64,000 bases of DNA, taken from the NCBI GenBank assembly GCA_021014945.1, contig MU266408.1, forward strand, positions 47,009 to 111,008. Direction: 5' to 3'. Source of the DNA: Leucogyrophana mollusca (Eukaryota > Basidiomycota > Agaricomycetes > Boletales). Made by a program: the position numbers and the translations under genes. The first letter of the stretch is position 1. Every line of letters begins with the position of its first letter. Under the pieces are notes generated by a model that had not been told where the DNA came from, did no database searches, and saw nothing but the letters and a program-made list of their open reading frames with translations. Shown here piece by piece: positions 11,250 to 23,300 of the stretch.

Positions 11250-13520
11250 TTACCTCTGCAAAGGGGTGGGAGGGGCTGGGACACATTGCTCGACCCCACC
11301 AACAGTAGCTTTACAAAGCTTTTGCAGAAAGTCGGAGAGCACCTTGTCGACGTGTGGAACGTCGCCTCGTGATATCTTCTTGACCTTATCTGGAATTGCG
11401 TGGACGACCTCCTCCGCAGAGCAATGCTGGATCAGGAGATCCGTTTCCATCTCTTGGATAGCAGGGTATCTTTGGGCCATCGATAAGTTGCGTCGTGGTA
11501 TTGAGGGTCCGACGTGACTTACTTGGACGTGAACTTGGAGAACGCCTCGTCGAGTATGTTCTCCTTCGACAAATCCCCGCAGATAGCAGCGAATGCAGCG
11601 TCTTTTAGTGCACCGATCCCAAGCTATCACCCCGCATAATAAGCTACTTGTCCGCCTGGGGGAACGTGTGGACCCACCTCGTCTGCCAGACGATACATTG
11701 ATTTAGGGGAACAAGGTGTAGCTCCATCACACTGCAGAGTGGGCGAGGGCACAGTATTACACGATTTTAGAGGGGCAAAGACAATTTGGCCAGTGTAGCA
11801 ATAGTATATCAGCGCGCGCCAGCTGCGTCAAATGGTGTCAGTCTACGATGGATGTGCGAGAGATTTGGGTACCCACGTTCTATAGGCTGCACCCTTGACC
11901 AACACTGTGCGTGCTACACTGGGAGCTTCAACCGAGGGCCGCACAGTAGCGGGACAAAGCTCGTCCTGGTCAATGCATATCTCGCTGGCGTCATCTGCTC
12001 GGTGATGAGTGACACATAAGTCTGCCAATATAATGATGAAGGCTAATCATTCTCGCCTTCGAAATCTGGGATGGGCAAAGTGGAGATAACGTTGGGGTGC
12101 GTGAGGGCCGATCGGCACCATCTAGACCAAACCACTCCATCGTCTCCCTTGGCCACAGCTGGTGCAAGCGTCATCAGGCAGTGGCCAGCTGATGGCAGAG
12201 AAGACATACCGTCCGGTGCACCGGTCGTGATTGATGGGGCATGTGGAGTTTTCTTGCCTTCTTCCGCCAGAGCTGATACAAGCTAGGTCAGAACAAATGT
12301 CTCATGGCATCGCGAAGGTGAAGTACCTTGAAGGTCTTCGAACTCCGCTGACGCATAAGGTACATTCTCACTTTTAGTTCCTGAGACGGACGATGGCGAG
12401 GGACGAGCGCCCTTCCGAATACCCCCGCCAACCCTCTCTGTCGCACTTCATGTCAGCTGAACACTGCTGAACAGCACAGTCATGAAGCCAAACACCTTCA
12501 AATGCGCCATAATCTGACCCTGTGTCTGTAGGGTCCCCAGCTTTGATTTCATCCACATCGAGATCACTATCTGATTCGTAATCATATGCATCAAGGACGT
12601 CTGGTAGCTGTGTGCTTGAATTGTTGCTGAGGGGTTCAAGAAGACAGTCTTGCTGTTCGAATGGACCTTTTAATCAGAAAATTAGCGTCGTAGACCAAGC
12701 AACTTCGCGACATGTGCTCACGTAGAGCAAGGTGAGGTGATGTAGCTTTCAAGACCGCGCTGTTCGCGTAAATTGTTTGTGGTTCAGTTATATTCCCCGT
12801 GGCCCGTCGGCGGCAGAAGATGACGTATTTGGTGTCAAAAAACATTCCAGTGCCTAATGACTGGGCGAGAGCCAACAGCACGGCAGGCTGCTTTATTACA
12901 GCACGGATGCCTGCTATATCGACCGCAGCGATATCTGGTCTTTCCACATCACCAACCTCCGCAACCGCAGGGGCCTTCGATACGTCCCCGGAAGCGCCAA
13001 CTTGAACGGTGGGTGGGGTAGTATAATCTCCTAGTGCCCTCTGACGCAGGAAAGCTGTGATGCTTTGAACTGGGCCTGTCTTCACGAATGTGACTGTGAA
13101 GGCTACGGAGGCCTGATCAAAAAGTTGCTCGGGGGTCCATGATCCGGGCATCTTAATCGGGATCACGGGATGCATAGGGTCATTCTTCGGAATGAGGGCT
13201 GGCAGAGTCGATGCTTCGAGAACCTCACGGTCTTCGCGGTCTTTCAAGGATTGAAACTCGACAACTACATCCACCTTCTCTCGCTCGTACGCGCGGAAGC
13301 TGCAGAATGGACTGAAATGCGCAGCATATTCAACCTCTTGTTTGTTCGATAAGGCTCCCTTCTTTTTCTTCGTTTTCACTTTGTCGATCGTGAAGTGCCA
13401 CCCAAGGCCGCAACTACCAGTGAAGAAGGGTAACTCGCGATATTGAGAGACCGAGGGAAGGCTGAAACGAGAAGTAACTGAAAAAGGCCGCCATTCCTCT
13501 TTGATCAATTCGAGTTCCAT
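11250..13520 (-). CDS. MATH-like/BTB domain protein B
   Basis: Paralogue of genes A and C with the same domain order. Exons: 13520-12722, 12666-12496, 12437-12327, 12272-12210, 12158-12057, 12021-11877, 11822-11678, 11623-11523 and 11469-11250, giving 618 aa with all phases fitting. It has one more linker exon (12437-12327) and a longer C-terminus than A and C. BTB halves are seen as YVIFCRRRA...YANSAVLKATSPHL and VARTVLVKGAAYRT / WRALIYYCYTGQIVF. The intron after 12057 has a GC donor (gcgaga), while the last intron has a normal GT where A and C have GC. The start at 13520 (MELELIKEEW) is chosen by alignment with A and C; an in-frame ATG at 13697 would add 59 unmatched residues. A CUL3-adaptor role is inferred, not shown. 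Confidence 0.86.
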
Positions 13521-15754
13521 GATGCGGCTTGTATGGCCAGCGCAATTGTCGGGCGGGATCACCAAGGATGCTGCAGTGCCAATGGTTGGCGAGAGATGAT
13601 GACGAAACAATGAACAAGCTGGCCAGATCCAAAAACGTCCAGTTATCGACTTTATACCTACTGGGTCCAGAACCAACTCAAGTGGCTGCAGAGACATGGA
13701 GCTTTTAGCACTGCCTCGTGTTGCATAGCAGCTTTTCTTCTAGATCTGCAAAAATGGGCGATCGGGGTAAAGAAGGACTTTTTCAAATATTAGTGCGTCA
13801 ACTGGCTATAAAATAGGTAAGGGGGCACCCGCAGTAGCCAGGAGGCCGCGGAGATTTGGGCCCACGACAGAATGTCCCAAGCTCAAACCCAGACCGCGTA
13901 CAAGGCGGCGAGAACGATATCTCGTTCGAAGCCCTTCCATTATCCGTGAAGACAGATTCTGTTCAGGAGAGCGCTTTGAGCTCCTAAAACATCACCTGGC
14001 CCGGTGGACGCAATCCGTGTTGCCTTCGTGCTAGGCCGCGCCATAGTGACAGCCATTAGCCTCGGTAAAGCGTGGATGCGAAGCCTCGCGCCAAACGTCG
14101 AATTTGCGGGATCCTCAGACCCTAGTGCCCCCTTGACCCGTTACCGTCTACACATCTCAACCAACCTGCTCGGTGAAAGCGAGGCCAGCCATGGGCCAAG
14201 CAATTCTATCGAAGCCTGGAGTGCGAGTACATCCGGGATGATGTAGCTGTGTTGTTGAATGGAACTTTGAAGGCCATAAGTGACTCATGCAGCTCCAAGC
14301 GGTGAACGGGGGATCAAAGCCACGAGGCTGGGCGCCTCGGTCCATTGAGAGTATTTGGTTGACCTTCAGTACATAGCCCAACGACAGATGCGCACGAGAA
14401 TCGAGTGAGGATACATATTTGTGAGTGTCCCTAATGTTTACTCACAATATTTACCGAATCTCTCGGCGCCATTACTACCTATAGCAACCATATTGAGCAT
14501 CAGTGGTCCAATTAAGATGGTCGAAGATATACTGTACAGCCTTACCTCGAAAGTCTCCAAAAATTTCCGCCGAGGAGTTCCCAGTGAGACGTCCGTCAGA
14601 TTTCAGATAGCGGCTAAACATTTACAAAATTGTCGGGTGGGTGCCTTCATAGATGGGGTATATGTTAGAGGCATATCAGCAGCCCCATCGAGATGCGAAG
14701 AAAGAGTGCAAAATATGTGAGCCATTTGCGGACACCCCATGACCAGAGACACTAATGCTATTGGTCAATTGTGGCCTACCTAGCCCTGCAAGAGCCTTTG
14801 TGTAAAATCGGAGAATGCCCTTTCCGCATGCAGGACCCCACCCAGAAAGATCTGCTGGACCTTCGTGGTGAATGTTTCGACAACCTCCGGCGCGCTGCGG
14901 TGTTGAAGCAGAGGAAATGCAATTCACCCACCCAGCATCGGACGCCGAATTGCATTTCCCGGCCGTCATTGAACGTTCAACGCTCAACAGCATCAGCACG
15001 CACCGCACATTTGTACTCTTTTGCAATCGAATTTTGCGGCAGAATATTGTCCAGGGACAGATTGGGGAGAAAACGTGCGGTACTAAGTTGTTTAAAGGCA
15101 GTTAGAGTCCCGACAGAGGGACCCAGCGCTCAACAACGTCCATGAAGAACACTGAACAGTACTTAAGTTACAAGGACTGGATCACTGGATTGATTCGAGG
15201 AAATCGAGGATCACGTGTGCGCATGAGATTTCGAGACTGCTGAGTTTTTGCACGGATCCTTGCCAAAATCCTTGCCGGGCAAATTTGTTACGAGCTCAAC
15301 CAACTTACCGCGACATCGATTGCTTAGTCCCCCGTAGGCAGGCCAAAGTTTCGAATGGAGATAGTCATTCCTTCTCAACAATCGATTGCTAAAGATCGTT
15401 ACACGGAATCCCTACATGCGTATGCTCATAACGAACTCTTCCCCAGACTATCCTTGCCTGCATACATAGTTGAGAATACCAAGGCGCAGATTCACGGATA
15501 GCCGCAGACAGACCATCACACAGGATGACTCTAAGCAGTCGTTGATTCTCATCCACGGAGCCCCAGGATCTCCTCGATTCAGTCCGCGCTGTTGATAAGC
15601 AAATAAGGAAGCCAAACCAAAACAATCGACATGCGAGAGGAGAAATACATATATAATGCTGTATGCGAGAATCCCGGAAGAAGACGAAAGACAGGCCGAA
15701 GGGGGCGGAATCAGAGACATCAGGACCATACCTACGACGACGACCTACACTAAT
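13521..15754. other. Non-coding region upstream of BTB gene B, copy 2 of a duplicated block
   Basis: No intact gene. Positions about 14525-15440 repeat the block found at 5650-7060. The BTB C-terminal relic (14780-14907) is embedded in it. The part from 13521 to about 14520 and the part from about 15450 to 15740 show nothing I recognise. Confidence 0.65.
14780..14907 (-). pseudogene. Relic of a BTB gene last exon
   Basis: On the minus strand this reads in frame from QHRSAPEVV through IFLGGVLHAE to FTQRLLQG and a stop codon. It matches the last exon of BTB genes A (EHRSAPEVV...MQRLLQN) and C, including the stop position. The rest of the gene is missing: upstream of the match the sequence loses similarity after about 10 more bases. 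This is a fourth BTB copy reduced to its 3' end. Confidence 0.85.
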
Positions 15755-17658
15755 CTAGGTCTGCAAGAGCCTCTGCATTATATTCGAAAGCACCTTTTCA
15801 GCGTGCGGCATCTCGCCAAGGGATATTTTCTGGATTTTCGTCGGAAATGCCTGCACGACTTCTGACGTGGTTCGATGCCGAACCAGGTGTGCTACTTCCA
15901 TGTCTTGTACCGCGGGATATCTATAGACCAAAGATAAGTCACGATATCGAGGGCCCGAATCTGCACCACTTGCTTGGACGTGAACCTAGAGAACGCCTCG
16001 TCAAGTATGTTTTTCGGTGATAAATCCCCGAGGATCGCAGCAAGAGCGGCGTCTTTGAGTGCGTCAATTCCGAGCTGTTGTAGTCCCGGTAAGCATCTCA
16101 TCTAGCTGAAACAAAACGCGCGAACGTACCGCATCCGCGAGACGATAAACAGACTTCGGGGAGCACGATATAGCCCCTTCGCATCCTGGAGGAAGTGCAG
16201 ATTCCACATTGCGCGACTTCAGTGGGGCAAAGACGACTTGCCCAGTGTAGCAGTAGTATACTACGGCGCGCCAGCTGGCCGAGAAACTTGAGCAAGTATT
16301 TGATCGCACGAGTAGAGTACATACGTTCTATATGCCGCGCCTTTGACAAGTATTGTGCGCATTACGCTAGGCTTAACTTGTTGCACAGGACCTTCATCCT
16401 CAACTTGGCCGTTACATACATGCACCTCACTCCCAACATCTGTCCAGCAACCGCGATAAGTCACAGTTGATTCTCTCTATATGCAGGGAAAGTTCTCACC
16501 TTCAAAATCTGAGATTGACGATACAGAGATAACATCGTTTGGGGGACGTGTGTTTTCTTCGATAGTGACTGGTAGGAATACAGACATGTCTAGCGTCCAG
16601 TTCTGAGCTCGATAGGAGGTATATACCTTCGAGCACATTTGGTGCCAGCGTTGAAGTTCGTGGAGGTAGCGAATCGCTTTCCTCCGTGACATCTAACAAA
16701 AGGGAAATAAGGAGGATTTGATCGCATGATGAAACTAAACACTACCTTCCGCGCCGGTTCGGTTCGAATCAAGCAGCTCAGCATCCACTGCTTCATCATC
16801 CGCGCCTTCATCATCACCGAGATCACTGTCCGACTCGTAATCATAAGTCTCGATGATGTCTAGGCATTGATGGCAGCTGAGGTCAGAAAGAAGATGTTCT
16901 GTTCGTTCGGATGGTCCTTCCCGTACGAACATATGTATTAATACCACAACCTGCACACAATTAGTGTACTCACCGAGTACAAGGTCTGTTGAAATCGCCT
17001 TCAACACCGCGCTATCAGCGTAGATGACATGCGGACCAGACAGATTCTGTTCATTCTTCCGCCGAGAGAACGCAATGAACTTTGTGTCAAAGGATTCTCC
17101 TGTGTTCAGCGATCGCGCGAGTGCCACGCGCGCAGCAGGCCGATCGCTCCCATCGATGGTGACGGGCGTGACCTTACGAACGACAGAGTCTCCCAGCGTC
17201 ATCCGGCGCAAGAGTGTCAAGAGATTTTCAACAGGTGGCTGCGTATCGAACGAGACGGTGAAGGACACAAATTTTTGGCCACAAAGCTGTGCTCGAGTCC
17301 ATGTTCCGGGGAGCCTCTGGGACTTGACGGGTTTCAGAGGGTCGAAAGCGTGGAGAGTAAACCCCCCAAGAGTCACGGCTTCAAGGGAAGGGTTATCGTA
17401 GGTTGCGGAGGGCTGAAACGCGGCAACCACGGTCACCGCCGCTCGTCGGTACGAGGAGATGTCGCAGTATGGCCTGATATATAGATAGTGACATTTGCCA
17501 GTCTTGTCATTGGCGGCCCCAGTGAATGAAAAACGCCACCCGAGACCGCAACGCTCAGTGACTACTGGAATGTTTTTTAATTGATCAGAGGAAGGAGGGC
17601 TGAAAATTGAAGTGACTGAGCGAGGAGTCCATTCCTCTTTGATCAATTCCAGGGGCAT
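15755..17658 (-). CDS. MATH-like/BTB domain protein C
   Basis: Closest relative of gene A; the first exons agree almost residue for residue (LIKEEWTPRSVTSIFSPPS, TWTRAQLCGQ). Exons: 17658-16974, 16916-16746, 16692-16627, 16568-16500, 16439-16325, 16274-16130, 16074-15974 and 15920-15755, giving 505 aa, all in phase. The BTB fold is again split: IKFIAFS-type strand and IYADSAVLKAIS before, and MRTILVKGAAYRT plus an SILLLHW/VVYYCYTGQVVF-type strand after, an acidic linker (DYESDSDLGDDEGADDE). The last intron has a GC donor (gcaagt) at the same place as in gene A. Its promoter region (to about 17950) resembles that of gene A. Adaptor role inferred. Confidence 0.87.
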
Positions 17659-18324
17659 TGCTGGCGCGGTGGGAGCGCAGGCGGGGTATGGATCAGGAGC
17701 CTATAGGGGCATGAAATGATTGAATGCTTGGTTTTATACGTGAGAGCTTGGGCTGGAGATGGGCCTCCATGCGGCTTCTGACGCCGCCTCGTGTATACAG
17801 TAAGTTCAACCGGGCGCCCGTCAGACGGAAGCGCCGGTCGAAGATCCATACGATAGGTTTGCCGCATTGTAGAGTTCGCAAGAAGGGTTCTGTACGCATA
17901 TGGCAGCGCAGCACATCTGTGCTAGCGCTGGCCAGATATTTCCTAGGGGGATCGGAGTTTATGAGGTAGATGTCTGATGAGCCAGTGCACTTTATCCTAC
18001 GATAAGGTATCAGCCCATCAAGTAGAGTTGATCTACGATCCGGAATTCTACGAGTGAGACCGAATGAGGTGGTGGAATCTTTGTGTTTTTGAGAGTCTGC
18101 TTTAGAATTACGTGGTTTTCTGGTTGCCTGTGTTCAGCGCATGAAATGAACTGGGGAATTGAGAAGAATGGGGCTATAACGTTTGAGATGAACTTGAGCA
18201 AAGTACCGTGTACCATCTTTCGACATCCTTGCTCAGACGCTAGGGGGGGAAACCCAGCATCAGCCCTAAAGACGGTGTAGCACATGAGTTTGCTCACCCA
18301 GAAGAGGCTCTGGAAAAGTTAAGT
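17659..18324. other. Promoter of BTB gene C and spacer to F-box gene
   Basis: The first 300 bases share sequence with the region upstream of BTB gene A (about 5360-5560). The remainder to the F-box stop codon shows nothing recognisable. Confidence 0.55.
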
Positions 18325-19871
18325 TCACGCTAGTATGGTGGGTCGGTATTCAGCGAGCATCACATTGACTTCGTCCCACAGCTCCGCCAATTCGCCGTCA
18401 GAGTAATGCACCCTCTCAAGCCCAGCGAAGAGGCTCAATAGAGCGAGTGCAACGACTGGCGGATCATCCAAGTGAGTGTCCATGACGTGTAGGTGCTTGA
18501 CCGCGTGATTTGATACTTTGTTTAGGTATGAAATAGGCAAAGCGGAATCCATCGCCGTAGCATCGAACGCGAGAGCAAGGCGGTTTAGCTTCGGACAAAG
18601 TTGCACCAGAGAGAATAGGCCTTGGAATGTGATACCCGATGGGACCTCCCAGCGTTTGCGATAAAGCCAAAGCGTCTCCAGGTTGGGCCATGCTAATGCC
18701 ATTTCCGTTAGAGCTTCATCGTCAAAGAAGAATGTGCAAAACGAATCCATCTCGAGTACCCGGAGGGAGCTGAAGTTGAGCAGAGGCTCCATCTTTTCAA
18801 GCGTGATGACTGGAGGATCGTCCCCATCGGGCCCGGTCAATAAGAGCTGCGACGGTGACTGAACGACTCGCTCTGATAGGGCATTGAAGAGCGCGTGAAT
18901 GGACTGGGAAGAAGGTGTATGTTCTACGATTAACTGGAACGTCGTGGGCGTGTGGTTCATCATCTCTATAAGAGTTGTCGCAAGATTGACATTTCGTGAC
19001 GATAAACGCAGGTCAGACAAGCTCGGAAAGAGATCCGAAGAGCTGGAGGGCACCCCGGCAGTCCTTGCGAACTCGGCGATGCGGGGCGGTAAATGAAAAT
19101 CCCCAACTGTTAAGCCCGGCGTCCGAAGGACATGAGCCCATGCTGCCTTATTGAGTCTGTCGCATTGCAGTATCTGCAAATGCCTCCATCCACACACGGC
19201 TTGCGATATCGCAGCAACGGCTTCTTTACTCTCAGGTACTTTTGTGAAGACTGCGGTTCTGATCAGCGGGCATATAGTGTGCAGTGATGACAGGACGTTG
19301 GGGTCGGACTCGGAGAGTCCCCGAAGGTCAGCTTTCAGTACCACAAGGGACGGTGCGAGAAACAGGCGAAGATAGGAGAGCCTTTCTGCATTGGTGTCAA
19401 ACCATTCCAGATGACGTAGCCGAGGAAATAGAGGAGCAGATGCTGGCGAATCGTCGAGGGCGATCAACGTTTGGATAGTGGTGGATAGTGGTTTGGGCAG
19501 CTTTAGAACGCGAATGCGGGAGGCATACTTGTGAAATGTTATCCAATGACGGGGCGACAGGTATTTCTTATAGAACTGAAGAAATTATTTGTAACAGGCG
19601 TGAAAACCCCAGATGCCATCGGGAAACGGTTACTGACCACGGTTGATCCACGCCGCATCCAAACATCGCCAGGCAAACATCGGATGAGAGGGTGGATACT
19701 TTCTAATTCTGCCCATAGAGCGTCCAGCGCAGGCTCTTGGAAGAACCGACATGTGCGAGCGAGTCTAGCAAGAGATTCTCCATCTGCAATGTCTAGGCCT
19801 CTGTGATCAGTGATCGTACAGCATTGCACTATGTCGAGGATGATATCCGAGATGAGTAGAGCACGGTGCAT
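18325..19871 (-). CDS. F-box protein with LRR-like C-terminal part
   Basis: Probable substrate receptor of an SCF ubiquitin ligase. Exons 19871-19638 and 19575-18325 give 494 aa with no phase conflict. The N-terminal F-box-like segment reads MHRALLISDIILDIV, then LARLARTCRFFQEPALDALW, the pattern common in mushroom F-box proteins. The rest is Leu-rich with irregular repeats (LEWFDTNAERLSYLRLF, LRVLEMDSF, NLETLWLY) as expected for divergent LRRs. The ATG at 19871 is preferred over 19889 because the family usually starts at MHRAL. It is divergent from the Kre33 gene and on the same strand as the three BTB genes. The target is unknown. Confidence 0.85.
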
Positions 19872-20392
19872 CTTGTGCTGATGAAGCAAATTGAAAGGAG
19901 AGGACCTAGAGCTGTAGTACGGCTCGCATCCTATGTGCCACAGCTTGCGATTGACGCTTGATTGACGCTAGAAGTGGCTGAAGTTTCAAGTGGGAACATT
20001 TTGGGTCGGTGATGGCCGACTGGGATGTTGATACGACGGGCGCAATGATAATGGGCTGGCTGCGAGGTAGACGGTCCCGGGAATGGGAGGAAACTCGCCT
20101 TCATTTTCAGGAGTTCTTTTTTTGCTGGCTTGTCCATCAGGGCTTGTAAACTCACCTCAACCTCAACCCAGGAGTAAGTAGCCCGAAGTTTCGAAGTCTG
20201 CTGGAAATGCATGAGTGTGAGAAAGCATTTCTATTCTTGACAGACGCTGCTCTCATCCAACCAAGTCGGTGAAGTTTTCTGGGACTTGCAGTCGAAAGGG
20301 CTTTCGTTCTTTAGCCGTTGCTTCAAGTTGATCATTTCAAGCAACAAGGGCCAGGGAACACTATAACAAACGGTCGATACAGCATCCTCCCC
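19872..20392. promoter_or_regulatory. Shared divergent promoter region, F-box gene / Kre33 gene
   Basis: About 520 bases between two divergent start codons. No ORF of note. I see no motif I can name with confidence. Confidence 0.5.
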
Positions 20393-23300
20393 ATGCGAAA
20401 ACAACTTGACCCTCGAATACCGATCCTCATCAATAACAATGTCAAGAAGAACCACCGGTCGTTCATAGTACTTGTGGGGGACAAGGGAAGGGATCAGGTG
20501 AGCAAGGTCATTTTTGTGACGACTCTTTGCATGCTCACCCTTGGGAATTATCCAGATCGTAAACCTTCATTTCTTGCTATCTCAGGCCCGAGTTGCAGCG
20601 CGACCTTCCGTACTTTGGTGCTACAAGAAAGATCTGGGCTTTACGACGTGAGTACTGGGCTTCTCCTATTGACTCATGCGTTGTGTAAAAAGCACGATAT
20701 GGAGCAATTGCCTTCTATCTGGATCCCGTATGATTCCTACCTTTGCATGACGGAGCTATTTTCCCAACCTGAGCATATTGAACAAACTACTTTATCCAGG
20801 CATCGAAAAAAGCGTGAAGCAAAAATAAAACGCGATGTCAAACGAGGCGTCCGGGAACCCAACGAACAAAATCCTTTCGAAATCTTCGTGACCGTCACAG
20901 ACATTCGCTATACGTTCGTGCTTCAACGTCTTTCGCTGTCTTTCAGCCTTATCATTGCCCAGATATTACAAAGAGTCGCACAAGATACTCGGTAATACGT
21001 ACGGTATGTGCGTCCTGCAAGACTTTGAAGCCATCACACCGAACCTCCTTGCTCGTACGATCGAGACGGTTGAGGGTGGTGGTCTCGTGGTGTTATTGCT
21101 TAAGACGATGACATCTCTAAGGCAGCTATACAATTTGACTATGGTTTGGCTTTAGTCACTTCGCCGGGCGTCCCTCGCTAACCTATGAAACAGGATGTGC
21201 ATGCTCGATACAAGACTTCCTCGCACGACTCTGTCGTGGCTCGCTTCAATGAACGATTCATTTTGTCTCTCGGTTCATGCTCAGATTGCCTAGTCCTCGA
21301 CGACGAGCTCAACGTTCTTCCGATATCGAAAGCGAAGGACATCACACCGATTGAGGAAGAGCGTGGCAAAGGCAAGGCCGAGTCCGAACTAAATGATCTC
21401 AAAGACAGCTTAGCAGACACGAAACCCGTCGGCGAGCTAGTCAAACTTGCCAAAACGCTTGACCAGGCACAAGCGATCCTCACGTTCGTAGATGCGATTG
21501 CTGAGAAAACGTTATCTTCCACGGTTACACTTACCGCTGCGCGCGGTCGCGGTAAATCAGCAGCGCTGGGCCTGGCTATCGCTGCAGCGCTTGCCCATGG
21601 CTACTCGAATATATTCGTCACCAGTCCAAGTCCAGAGAACTTGAAGACCCTCTTCGACTTCATCTTCAAGGGCATGGACGCCCTGGGTTACGAAGAACAC
21701 CTGGATTATGATATTGCGCAGAGCACAAATCCTGATTTCAACAAGGCCATCGTCCGTGTTAATATTTTCCGTCAACATCGACAAACTATCCAGGTGCGTT
21801 CAGGGTTGTCGCGTCCGCCATTCCGTCATTAATGACACCGGCCAGTATATCCAACCTGAGGATGCCCACGTCCTAGGCCAAGCCGAACTTGTTATCATCG
21901 ATGAGGCTGCTGCCATCCCCCTTCCACTTGTAAGAAGCCTCATCGGCCCCTATCTCGTGTTCATGGCCTCGACTATAAATGGCTACGAAGGTACTGGCCG
22001 TTCTCTTTCTCTCAAGCTTATCCAGCAGCTGCGGGAAAGCACTCGACCATCTCTTACCAAAGATATCAGTACGACTGAGGAAGGCGCCGCCTCGTCCTCT
22101 ACCTCCAAAAAGCCTGCGCACGCAGCACCCCCCAAAGCAAGATCGCTACGCGAAATCAAGCTCGACACCCCCATCCGGTACTCATCGGGCGACAAAATCG
22201 AAAAATGGCTCAATGGGCTGCTATGCCTTGATGCGACAATCGTCCCGAAAGCGAACCAGCAAGGATGCCCGCACCCTTCGACATGTGAGCTGTACTACGT
22301 GAGCAGGGACACGCTATTCAGTTACCATCCTGCATCGGAGGTGTTCTTGCAGCGCATGATGGCCCTTTACGTCGCGAGCCACTACAAGAACCAGCCAAAC
22401 GATCTGCAGCTGATGTCGGATGCACCCGCACATCATCTCTTCGTCCTCCTTCCTCCCATCAAAGACGACGAGAGCCACCTCCCAGAACCCCTGGTCGTTC
22501 TGCAGGTAGCGCTCGAAGGCAACATCAGCAAATCAGCGATCATGGATGGGCTGAGCCGAGGACTTCGAGCAGGCGGAGATATGATCCCCTGGCTCATATC
22601 GCAGCAGTTCCAGGAGAGTAAATTCGCTCTCCTTTCCGGTGCCCGAGTTGTTCGGATCGCAACGCATCCCGACTACGCCAATGTAAGTACTCGCGCAAAT
22701 AGAGCTCTGCCCATTTTGGCACTGATATTTCACAATGATGCGGTCCCAGATGGGGTACGGTTCTCGGGCGTTGAAGGCTTTGAATTCCTTTTACAGCGGA
22801 GAGTTCTTCAGCCTTGATGAAGCTACTCGAGCGGAGCCGTTGTACCCAGATGCGGCTACCTTTGACGCTGTGAGTGCCCATGTGTGCTCCGCAGCACTTC
22901 ATAGAGCTGACGTAGGTTAAAGTCAACGGATCTACAATCCGACCTCCCCACAGTGCGCGCCCCAACCGCTATGCCACCATTACTCCAACGGTTATCCGAA
23001 AGGAAACCCGAAACCCTGGATTACCTTGGGGTTTCGTACGGTCTCACACCTCAGCTCCTTCGGTAAGACCGTCATACCTGAACTCAATCATGTCCTGGGT
23101 TTGACCACTTTGGGCAGGTTCTGGAAGAGGGCCGGATATGTTCCGTTGTATATTCGTCAGACGACAAGCGAGCTCACTGGTGAACACACTTGCGTGATGG
23201 TCCGTGGACTGAATAGTTCCGCAGAAGGAGAATTGGAGTGGATGGGAGAGTTTGCGAAAGGTGAGCCTCCTAGGTGTCACTGCGGAACTTGTTGAACCTG

